From the NCBI GenBank assembly GCA_031289835.1, contig JAITOW010000016.1, positions 1-6,215 on the forward strand: a stretch of 6,215 nucleotides of DNA. The letters run 5' to 3'. The translations under genes and the position numbers were made by a program. The DNA is from Puniceicoccales bacterium (GTDB lineage Bacteria; Verrucomicrobiota; Verrucomicrobiia; Opitutales; JAIRKQ01). This document shows, in pieces, positions 1 to 5,634 of this stretch. Position 1 is the first letter of the stretch. Every line of letters begins with the position of its first letter. The notes below the pieces were generated by a model, which did no database searches, was not told the origin of the DNA, and saw nothing but the letters and a program-made list of their open reading frames with translations.

Positions 1-34
1 AATAAAAAGTTTTTAAGCCATCAAGATAATAGAA

Positions 35-167
35 GCATTGCAAAATTAAATTTGTTTTCATTGCGCAATTTTCCTTGACTTTATTTTGTCTTTCGAACAT
101 GGGGTTTTCCACTTGAAAAGTAATTTTAAACATGAAAAGTATAGACTGCATAGTTGCATTGCAAAAT
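35..167. repeat. 12-bp direct repeat pair in left flank
   Basis: GCATTGCAAAAT occurs exactly at 35-46 and again at 156-167. Its core CATTGC also appears at 59-64 inside the small palindrome TTGCGCAA (61-68). The two copies lie in the AT-rich non-coding flank downstream of bioF. They could be binding sites or chance in AT-rich DNA; no function can be assigned. Apart from these and the inverted repeat at 198-222, I see no supportable gene in 1-249. Confidence 0.4.
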
Positions 168-197
168 CCATGAAATTAGCTTGTAGGCAGATATGGA

Positions 198-222
198 CGT
201 GCCTCTTTGGTGCCAGGGCACG
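198..222 (-). terminator. weak candidate terminator hairpin after bioF
   Basis: CGTGCC (198-203) and GGCACG (217-222) form a perfect 6-bp inverted repeat around a 13-nt loop, about 28 bases past the bioF stop in the direction of transcription. A further GTGCC at 210-214 could compete for the same partner. No T-tract follows on the minus strand, so a canonical intrinsic terminator is doubtful. It could simply be a 3'-end-stabilising hairpin. Confidence 0.25.
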
Positions 223-249
223 ACTTTAACTGGTAAATACCGAAACCTT

Positions 250-1428
250 TTATGTTTTCACAGATTTAATGGCCTTTGCGATGGTGTGCAGGGCTTCGCG
301 CCATTCGCTCTCCTCGTATTCTGAGCAAACGGTCAATCGTAGCCGTGCGCTGCCACGTGGAACGGAGGGGTATCTTATTGCTACCAGATAGATGCTCGAT
401 TGGTAGAGTTTTTTGAAGATTTGCATCGTCAAATTTTCATCCCCCGTAATCAAGGGAAAAATTCCAGTGAAATCCGCGGGAAATGCGATTTCGTATTTGG
501 AGAAAATATCTCTGGCAATTTGTGAAAAATGCTTCAGTCTATGTGCGCTATCTTGCTGGGATTTTAGAAGTCGCAATGCTTTTAAAGATGCTGCTAACAT
601 TGACTCTGGAAGTGATGTGGAACATAGGAAAGGACGCGAATGGTGGCGTAGAAAATTAATTAGCAGCTTACTTCCACAGACAAATCCGCCAAAGCTGCCG
701 AGTACCTTGCTCAATGTCCCAACATGTATGATGCGTGGATTGAAAGTTATGCCGAAATGCTCTAAAGTTCCGTAGCCATGATCACCCAACACACCCAGCG
801 AATGGGCATTATCGAGAATGATATGTGCGTCAAACTTTTCCGCCAGATCCAGTAAATCTGGCAATGGAGCGATTGTACCATCCATGCTGAACACCCCCTC
901 CGTGGCAATGAAACGCATGGTAAAGTTTTTGTTTTCCTCCAATAAAAATTTCAAATATTCCACATTGCGGTGGGGGTAAACGACTATTTTGGCACGTGAT
1001 AATCTGCACCCATCAATTATGCTGGCATGATTTTTTTCATCGCTGAAAATTACCCCATTTGAGTCAGCTAGGACTGAGATCAATCCGACGTTGGCCATGT
1101 ACCCCGTGTTAAAAATCAGTGCCGCATCACACCGTTGAAAATCCGCCAATTCCCGTTCAAGCTCCTCCAAAACAGAAAAAGAACCAATCACGGACCGTGC
1201 TCCGCCTGCGCCAACTCCCGCATTTCCCAGTGCCATCGATGCTGCTTTTATAACCTCGGGATGAAACCGGAATCCAAAATAATCATTCGTACACACCACA
1301 AAGAGTTTGTTGTTTTTTCCGTCAATGCAGTGGGTTGCGTCAATAAATTTCAGCGATGGTACCTGCCTAATCAATCCTTCCGTGGAATACCGGTCAAGCT
1401 CATTCGCCCAATACTTCTCACTGTCCAT
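250..1428 (-). CDS. bioF: 8-amino-7-oxononanoate synthase (BioF)
   Basis: PLP-dependent alpha-oxoamine synthase, 392 aa (family about 385-400). In biotin synthesis it condenses pimeloyl-CoA (or pimeloyl-ACP) with L-alanine, releasing CO2, to give 8-amino-7-oxononanoate (KAPA) in the cytosol. Visible motifs: TNDYFGF at residues 47-53; the glycine-rich GVGAGGAR near 71-78; H134 in the HASIIDG motif, the residue that stacks on PLP; LDNAH at 205-209, giving the pyridine-nitrogen Asp206 and His209; GTLSK at 237-241 with K241 as the Schiff-base lysine; and a C-terminal ARLRL motif near 361-365. Mild oddities: the usual DDAH reads DNAH, and AIRPPTVP reads AIRYPSVP. The family also includes 2-amino-3-ketobutyrate CoA ligase, ALA synthase and serine palmitoyltransferase. 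The adjacent bioW, 21 bases upstream, makes BioF by far the best call. ATG start; no SD upstream. It is probably the distal gene of a bioW-bioF unit. Confidence 0.93.
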   Translation of the reverse strand: MDSEKYWANELDRYSTEGLIRQVPSLKFIDATHCIDGKNNKLFVVCTNDYFGFRFHPEVIKAASMALGNAGVGAGGARSVIGSFSVLEELERELADFQRCDAALIFNTGYMANVGLISVLADSNGVIFSDEKNHASIIDGCRLSRAKIVVYPHRNVEYLKFLLEENKNFTMRFIATEGVFSMDGTIAPLPDLLDLAEKFDAHIILDNAHSLGVLGDHGYGTLEHFGITFNPRIIHVGTLSKVLGSFGGFVCGSKLLINFLRHHSRPFLCSTSLPESMLAASLKALRLLKSQQDSAHRLKHFSQIARDIFSKYEIAFPADFTGIFPLITGDENLTMQIFKKLYQSSIYLVAIRYPSVPRGSARLRLTVCSEYEESEWREALHTIAKAIKSVKT

Positions 1429-1449
1429 AATTTACATGCGCACAACCAA

Positions 1450-2223
1450 TTATTTTATGTCAACCAATGCGGGTTCTTTTTCGAAAAAATCAATGGTTGC
1501 TTTAATGTCTACATTTGGCTTAAAAAAGAACACTCTCCCACCAATAGGGCTTTCCAGATGCTTCATTGGAGATAACCTTCTGTAAAATTTTTTTGAAGCG
1601 ACATAGCCTGTGGTGTAATTGGGATCGTCCGACCAGCATAATTCTGCGACGTAATTTTCAACGGATGCCGCCTTGGAAGCCAAAACTAAAGCTTCACTCA
1701 GCTTCGTGCTTTTCATGTTGTTTCTTTTTAGGAACTCCAAACATGCATTTTTATCCTTGCAATCCATGTGCGATAAACGCACGCCGCGCATATCCAAACG
1801 ATCCAGCCGATTTCCGCTTGCGGCGTCGTAAATCATCGCCCCTCGCATGCTAGTTTTTAACTGTTCTATCGCTTCCAATCCTTTACGTGCGGCGGTCTCA
1901 GAAACCCCAGTTTCGATGAGAAAAGCAATGGCATCGGCATGGGCCTGTGAAACATTCGGGAATTCTCGCGATTGGACAGTCAAAGCGGGGACAATTCGCA
2001 CGTTACTTTTATCAATTTTTTCAATCTGAATATTAACCATATCCGCCCGCCCTCGCGTATGCTCCTCCGCTCGTTTGAGTAGATTTTGAACGACTTCAAG
2101 CACCTGATTTTCCGTTACCAGCCGTTCGCAACCGGATAGGTGAAGTTCTTCGCCATTGTTACCAATTTTCATGGTTGCACGCATGCGCACACTAAACAAT
2201 ACCGACGATAACCCCTTGTCCAT
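1450..2223 (-). CDS. bioW: 6-carboxyhexanoate-CoA ligase (pimeloyl-CoA synthetase, BioW)
   Basis: Activates free pimelate with ATP and CoA to pimeloyl-CoA, AMP and PPi, in the cytosol, supplying the substrate of BioF. The 257-aa length matches BioW. Family signatures are seen along the chain: an N-terminal FSVRMRA (10-16) with LSGCERL (29-35); MRGAM at 126-130; the segment RLDRLDMRGVRLSHMD (139-154); EALVLASKAAS (177-187); AELCWSDDPNYTTGYVAS (193-210); and the C-terminal GGRVFF (228-233). No residue that I recognise as family-conserved is missing. The ATG at 2223 puts the conserved VRMRA near the N-terminus as expected; the nearest purine-rich stretch upstream (AGGAAAA) is too distant to be an SD. 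bioF follows after 21 bases on the same strand, so the two are probably co-transcribed. No bioA, bioD or bioB, and no bioC/bioH-type pimeloyl-ACP genes, are in the window, so the pimelate source is unknown. Confidence 0.95.
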   Translation of the reverse strand: MDKGLSSVLFSVRMRATMKIGNNGEELHLSGCERLVTENQVLEVVQNLLKRAEEHTRGRADMVNIQIEKIDKSNVRIVPALTVQSREFPNVSQAHADAIAFLIETGVSETAARKGLEAIEQLKTSMRGAMIYDAASGNRLDRLDMRGVRLSHMDCKDKNACLEFLKRNNMKSTKLSEALVLASKAASVENYVAELCWSDDPNYTTGYVASKKFYRRLSPMKHLESPIGGRVFFFKPNVDIKATIDFFEKEPALVDIK

Positions 2224-2357
2224 AAATAAAAATCACACAATTTTCCTAAAAAATGACTGCGTTGACTAATAATACTAGCAAATGCCGAATACCAGAAAAT
2301 TAAAAGCTTCTCGCTCTTTTTGTTGATTATTTTTTTTAACGTGCCATCAAATGCGCT
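2224..2357. promoter_or_regulatory. divergent bioW / lolC intergenic region
   Basis: This 134-bp AT-rich spacer must carry the promoters of both diverging units. For bioW (minus) the best candidate is an extended -10, TGC-TAGTAT, read from 2280 to 2272, with a poor -35 (TTTTCT at 2299-2294); this would give a leader of about 40 nt. For the permease gene (plus) the best -35 is TTGACT (2262-2267) with a weak -10 CCGAAT 17 bases on (2285-2290). TGACT is repeated at 2254-2258 and 2263-2267. No clear operator or biotin-repressor-type palindrome was seen. The region's role follows from gene orientation; the individual promoter boxes are weak inference. Confidence 0.3.
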
Positions 2358-3599
2358 GTGTTTGCTAACGTAAAGTTGAGCTGGTATCTGGCGACGAAAT
2401 ATCTGTTCCCAACCGGGAAAAATTTTTCTTTTTTGTCGACAATTTCGATTTTTGGGGTTGCGTTGGGAGTGGTCGTGCTATTCGTTGTGAGCAGCGTGAT
2501 GGATGGTTTTCAGGCGGAAATTTGTTCGAAAATTGTTGGTACACAGGGGCAGGTTAGGGTTGATTCCGAACACATAATTCACGATTCCGAGGCCATTCGT
2601 CGCGCTTTGTTGAACGATTCTTCCGTTGAACAGGCGTCGAGTTACGTAATGGGCGCGCTTATGTTGCAGTTTGGAAATAAGCCGGCATTTCCCTTTGCAA
2701 AGGGCATGAACGTCGAATATGAGTCCAAGGTTATGCCGCTGAAGAATTTCATAGGCGCGGGCGATGTGGGCGCACTCGACGATTCTGCGATAGTTATCAG
2801 TTCAGGTCTGGCGAGCACGCTGGGTGCTAGGGTGGGAGATAGTGTTGACGTGTACTCTCCGCTGATGCTGCAGGGCTTGCAGGGTGACGAGCTGTTGCTA
2901 CCACGTTCCTTCGATGTTGTCGCCATTTACGATACCGGCTGGAATCAAGTGGATGCAAATTCGGTTTTGTTGAGTTTGGGGGCTATGCAGGAGCTGTTTG
3001 GAATGGCGGATGGCGATGCCCATGGCCTAACGTTGAAGCTGCGCGACGGAGTGAGCATGGAAAAATCTGTGGCAAAGCTGCGGAAAAATTTCCCCGAATT
3101 GCGAGTTTTAGGATGGCAGGAGCTGAACGGTGATTTTCTGTTTGTTTTGAAGTTGGAAAAGACGATGATGATGTTCGTGTTGCTGTTTATTTTGCTCGTT
3201 GCGTCCTTTTCCATCGCCAGTTCTCTGATGATCTCCGTTGTGAAAAAGCGCCGAGAGATCGGTTTACTGTGCGCTTTGGGTGCCACTAGGCGGGATATTT
3301 CACTGATATTTTTGTTTGAGGGGCTTATCATCGGTGTGGTTGGGAGCATTTTAGGCCTGATTTTCGGCTGCATCGCCCTGTTCTTCCGAAATAGCATCCT
3401 GGCGATTCTAACAAGGTTTGTGGGAATAAATGATTTTTTGCTGAGATTTTACGATTTTGCGCAATTGCCGGTGAAGTATTCGATGGGTAACATCGCCACG
3501 ATTGTTGCGTTCACGATATTTGTTTGCTGCTTGGCCGGTCTGATCCCCGCCCTGGCTGTCGCAAAAGTTAACCCTGCCCGTGCCCTACGAAATGAATAG
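2358..3599 (+). CDS. lolC: lipoprotein-releasing ABC transporter permease (LolC/LolE family)
   Basis: Inner-membrane permease that, with LolD, extracts mature lipoproteins from the inner membrane and passes them to a periplasmic carrier (LolA). The 413 aa match LolC/LolE (about 400-415). Topology visible: TM1 at about 26-46, preceded by the typical LATKYL segment and followed by SSVMDGF; a large periplasmic MacB-like domain at about 47-265; then three TMs at about 268-293, 316-343 and 377-402. The cytoplasmic coupling motif RREIGLLCALGATRRDI (298-314) is the FtsX/LolCE hallmark, and the C-terminus ends in NPARALRNE. The start is GTG at 2358: an in-frame TAA at 2337-2339 leaves no ATG choice, and the N-terminus then fits the family. 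No SD precedes it. It overlaps lolD. Only one permease is present here, so it may be LolC, LolE or a single-permease (homodimer) version; the symbol is given for the family. Confidence 0.88.
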   Translation: MFANVKLSWYLATKYLFPTGKNFSFLSTISIFGVALGVVVLFVVSSVMDGFQAEICSKIVGTQGQVRVDSEHIIHDSEAIRRALLNDSSVEQASSYVMGALMLQFGNKPAFPFAKGMNVEYESKVMPLKNFIGAGDVGALDDSAIVISSGLASTLGARVGDSVDVYSPLMLQGLQGDELLLPRSFDVVAIYDTGWNQVDANSVLLSLGAMQELFGMADGDAHGLTLKLRDGVSMEKSVAKLRKNFPELRVLGWQELNGDFLFVLKLEKTMMMFVLLFILLVASFSIASSLMISVVKKRREIGLLCALGATRRDISLIFLFEGLIIGVVGSILGLIFGCIALFFRNSILAILTRFVGINDFLLRFYDFAQLPVKYSMGNIATIVAFTIFVCCLAGLIPALAVAKVNPARALRNE

Positions 3600-4263
3600 G
3601 CAGCCGATCGTAGAGTTGCGAGGCATATCGAAATCTTTCAAGGGTTGTTCGATATTGAAAGATCTTGAATTTGCACTTTTCCCCGGAGAAGCGATCAGCG
3701 TTTGTGGGGCTTCAGGGGTCGGCAAAACGACATTGCTGAACATCATCAGTCTGCTCGAACATCCCGACTCTGGCACTGTCCTTTGGAATGGTAAAGTGGT
3801 GTCGAGCAAGCGTGTGAAAAACGTTTGTTTGGCGCGCTGCTGCATGTTTGGATTTGTTTTTCAAAATCATAATCTGATACACGAACTCAATGTTTTGGAG
3901 AACGTTTTACTTCCACTGAGGGTGCGCATGTGCTTGTCGAAGAAGGACGTAAATTTCGCCGATTTACTGCTGAAAACGGTGGGCCTGGATCGCAAAAAAT
4001 ACGGCAACATCGACGTTTTGTCTGGTGGGGAAAGGCAAAGAATCGCCCTTGCTAGATCTTTGATAGGCAAACCGGGTGTGATTTTGGCTGATGAGCCGAC
4101 CGGTAATCTCGACGAAACCAATGCCTACGGCGCGCTTAACCTGATGATGGATGTTTGCAAACGGAACAATAGTTCTTTGCTGCTCATAACACATAATCAA
4201 CGGCTCGCCAAGTTGACCGATAAAAATTTTGTCCTGTCGAATGGCGGGTTGTCTCTTCAGTGA
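3592..4263 (+). CDS. lolD: lipoprotein-releasing system ATP-binding protein LolD
   Basis: Cytoplasmic ATPase that powers the LolC/E-type permease. The 223-aa length is typical of LolD. Motifs in order: Walker A GASGVGKTT (39-47), Q-loop Q91 in FVFQNHNLI, signature LSGGERQR (143-150), Walker B VILADE (163-168) followed by the D-loop-containing PTGNLD (169-174), and the switch histidine H201 in LLLITHN. It belongs to the MacB/LolD/FtsE class (short, with PTGNLD). The adjoining permease selects LolD rather than MacB or FtsE. ATG at 3592 is preferred and gives an 8-base overlap with the permease stop, implying translational coupling; a GTG at 3580 would add four residues. No SD is visible. The TGA stop overlaps the convergent transporter gene by 7 bases, leaving no room for a dedicated terminator. 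Confidence 0.92.
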   Translation: MNRQPIVELRGISKSFKGCSILKDLEFALFPGEAISVCGASGVGKTTLLNIISLLEHPDSGTVLWNGKVVSSKRVKNVCLARCCMFGFVFQNHNLIHELNVLENVLLPLRVRMCLSKKDVNFADLLLKTVGLDRKKYGNIDVLSGGERQRIALARSLIGKPGVILADEPTGNLDETNAYGALNLMMDVCKRNNSSLLLITHNQRLAKLTDKNFVLSNGGLSLQ

Positions 4264-5138
4264 GAATTTTGGGCGAGACTTCTGGACTCGGCCAGTATTA
4301 TGTACAGCGTGCTTGGAATTATTATGCACGCTCCCAGTGTTGTACCCCACGGCGGAATTTCGTCGAAGAACAGGAACCCAACCACCGCGGACAGTATGAA
4401 TTCGATATACCTAAATGGGGCAATAGCTGACACTTCAACGCGTTCGAATGCCTTCAAGATGCAATATAGCAGCAAATTCGCTCCGCATCCGAGCAAGACG
4501 AAAAAAATCCAATCGGTGCGTTTAACTTCCCCCCAATATATCCAGGCAGGTACTGCGATCAGTGCCAATGTTACGATGGCCGTGTAAAACAGCATTGTTA
4601 GGATGCCCTCCTTCACGACGAATTTTTTGTTTATTACGTCCAATCCGGCGAATATTATGGAGGAAAACACCAAAATTGCAATGGCGTAGGACGCAAAATC
4701 CAAATTTGTCGGTTCAGATACTATGCATATTCCCACGAAGCAAGCCAATGTCGCCAGTAATTCCGCCTTACCTATCCTTTCTTTCAAGAATATATAGGCA
4801 AGTAGCAGCGTGAATATGGGAATTGTAAAATTGACGGCTATCACCGTAGACAGGGGCAATTTATCCAGGGAAATGCAATATAGGGCGATGGCTGAGACCA
4901 ACATTACCGCCCTGATTGAGTGTATGACGCCATGCTTCGTCCTAAACGTGCGGCTGCCACAGATCAGCATGCAAGGGATCAGCGAAATCGTCGCAAAAAA
5001 GTACCGCAGAAACACGATTTGCGGCACCGCATAATTGCCAACGAGCAGCTTTATTACGGAGTCGTTAAATATGCACACGAACAAACTCGCGACAAACCAT
5101 GCTATACCGCAAAAATAGTTGACTTTGCTACGCTTCAT
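4257..5138 (-). CDS. EamA/DMT-superfamily transporter, 10 TM
   Basis: Integral inner-membrane transporter of the drug/metabolite transporter superfamily, 293 aa, the usual EamA length. The sequence shows about ten hydrophobic spans arranged as two EamA repeats (about 8-140 and 147-284). The first repeat carries the typical LPLSTVIAVNFTIPIFTLLLAYIFLKER-like end (residues about 94-121 hold LPLST, N103, P107 and LKER). The second repeat ends with FDEIPPWGTTLGACIII-like sequence (FDEIPP about 258-263) and LYIILAE. Substrate cannot be told: the family includes amino-acid, purine, riboflavin, S-adenosylmethionine and drug exporters or importers. ATG at 5138 is preferred over the TTG one codon upstream (5141). 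No SD. A TTGACA -35 upstream suggests a very short leader. The gene converges on lolD and is divergent from the tRNA; no functional link to biotin genes can be shown. Confidence 0.85.
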   Translation of the reverse strand: MKRSKVNYFCGIAWFVASLFVCIFNDSVIKLLVGNYAVPQIVFLRYFFATISLIPCMLICGSRTFRTKHGVIHSIRAVMLVSAIALYCISLDKLPLSTVIAVNFTIPIFTLLLAYIFLKERIGKAELLATLACFVGICIVSEPTNLDFASYAIAILVFSSIIFAGLDVINKKFVVKEGILTMLFYTAIVTLALIAVPAWIYWGEVKRTDWIFFVLLGCGANLLLYCILKAFERVEVSAIAPFRYIEFILSAVVGFLFFDEIPPWGTTLGACIIIPSTLYIILAESRSLAQNSH

Positions 5139-5149
5139 CAATGGCGCGC

Positions 5150-5178
5150 AAAATTTCAGAAACTAGGTTTACTGTCAA
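5150..5178 (-). promoter_or_regulatory. candidate promoter of the EamA transporter gene
   Basis: On the minus strand a perfect -35 TTGACA (5178-5173) is followed after 17 bases by AATTTT (5155-5150), a 3/6 match to the -10 consensus. Transcription would begin around 5143, only about 5 nt before ATG 5138, giving an almost leaderless mRNA. That would agree with the lack of an SD. The weak -10 makes this tentative. Confidence 0.35.
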
Positions 5179-5202
5179 GCAATGATTTTCCGAAATATGC
5201 TC

Positions 5203-5230
5203 TTGATTTTTTCCGAGTTGGATCTTTACT
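5203..5230 (+). promoter_or_regulatory. candidate promoter of tRNA-Lys
   Basis: TTGATT (5203-5208) and TTTACT (5225-5230), each 4/6 to sigma-70 consensus, are spaced by 16 bases. The mature tRNA 5' end lies 14 bases past the -10, which fits a short RNase P-removed leader. Position and orientation support it; box quality is only moderate. Confidence 0.4.
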
Positions 5231-5243
5231 GAACGAGCTGGAT

Positions 5244-5319
<76 letters not shown>

Positions 5320-5338
5320 GGTTATAAGCCGAATAACC
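5320..5338 (+). other. hairpin immediately after tRNA CCA
   Basis: GGTTAT (5320-5325) and ATAACC (5333-5338) form a perfect 6-bp inverted repeat with a 7-nt loop, starting on the base after the encoded CCA. There is no T-run behind it, so it is a poor intrinsic terminator. It may aid 3' processing of the tRNA, or belong to the core or arm region of an attachment site. Function is inferred from position only. Confidence 0.3.
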
Positions 5339-5389
5339 ACAGGCCTTGCGAGTGATTGAGGGAGATAAAATTCCAGCATAGCAAAAAAA

Positions 5390-5411
5390 TTATTGCCTAA
5401 TTATTGCCTAA
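5390..5411 (+). repeat. perfect tandem 11-mer TTATTGCCTAA x2
   Basis: Two exact, directly abutting copies of TTATTGCCTAA occupy 5390-5400 and 5401-5411, between the tRNA and the excisionase-like gene. One turn of helix separates equivalent bases, so two monomers could bind the same DNA face. Short direct repeats near a tRNA attachment site are typical of arm-type integrase or Xis-binding sites; an operator for the adjacent HTH protein is an equal possibility. Confidence 0.55.
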
Positions 5412-5416
5412 AAGAT

Positions 5417-5439
5417 CATGAACATAGGGGATGTTCATG
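5417..5439 (+). promoter_or_regulatory. 9-5-9 perfect dyad over the SD and start codon of the HTH gene
   Basis: CATGAACAT (5417-5425) and ATGTTCATG (5431-5439) are exact reverse complements around the 5-base spacer AGGGG (5426-5430). As RNA this would be a 9-bp stem whose loop is the Shine-Dalgarno sequence and whose 3' arm holds both candidate ATGs (5431 and 5437). As DNA it is a 23-bp two-fold symmetric site suited to a dimeric repressor. AGGGG lies 6 bases before ATG 5437, which decides that start. Either translational gating or autoregulation is inferred; the symmetry itself is certain. Confidence 0.6.
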
Positions 5440-5634
5440 TACACCACGGCTGAAGTGGCGAGAATACTGAAAGTTACGCCAACAAAGCTGACAAGGTGGA
5501 TAAATTCAAAACAGCCCCCAAGTTTACCCTCAATCAGGATAGGTAAGCGGAGGAGGTTCCTCCTGGAGGATTTGCTGAAATTTGTGGGATCCCAGAAATT
5601 TTCAAATGAGACAGAGGAGGGCGATCACGAATAA
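5437..5634 (+). CDS. small MerR-like winged-HTH protein (excisionase/AlpA family)
   Basis: A 65-aa DNA-binding protein. Residues 2-22 (YTTAEVARILKVTPTKLTRWI) form the helix-turn-helix with the usual TTAEVARIL entry. Residues 33-46 (IRIGKRRRFLLEDL) make the basic beta-hairpin wing and following helix of the HTH_17/excisionase fold. The acidic tail FSNETEEGDHE looks disordered. Such proteins act as recombination directionality factors for integrases or as AlpA-type activators of satellite or prophage genes; the sequence does not separate these roles. The start is ATG 5437, 6 bases after SD AGGGG; ATG 5431 would add only two residues and abut the SD. Of its six arginine codons, five are AGA or AGG, and it has an SD unlike the genes to the left, both suggesting an acquired element. 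It overlaps the next ORF by 29 bases if that starts at 5606. A tandem 11-mer and a dyad lie upstream. Confidence 0.75.
   Translation: MYTTAEVARILKVTPTKLTRWINSKQPPSLPSIRIGKRRRFLLEDLLKFVGSQKFSNETEEGDHE

Noticed and set aside
57..170. 37-residue minus-strand frame (starting MDFAMQLCSLYF) downstream of bioF
   Set aside because: No SD, no recognised features, and AT-rich composition allows short frames by chance.
1135..1575. 146-codon plus-strand open frame opposite bioF and bioW
   Set aside because: It is antisense to two well-supported genes with family motifs; a shadow frame.
3964..4350. 128-codon minus-strand open frame opposite lolD
   Set aside because: It covers the lolD signature and Walker B coding region in antisense; no motifs of its own.
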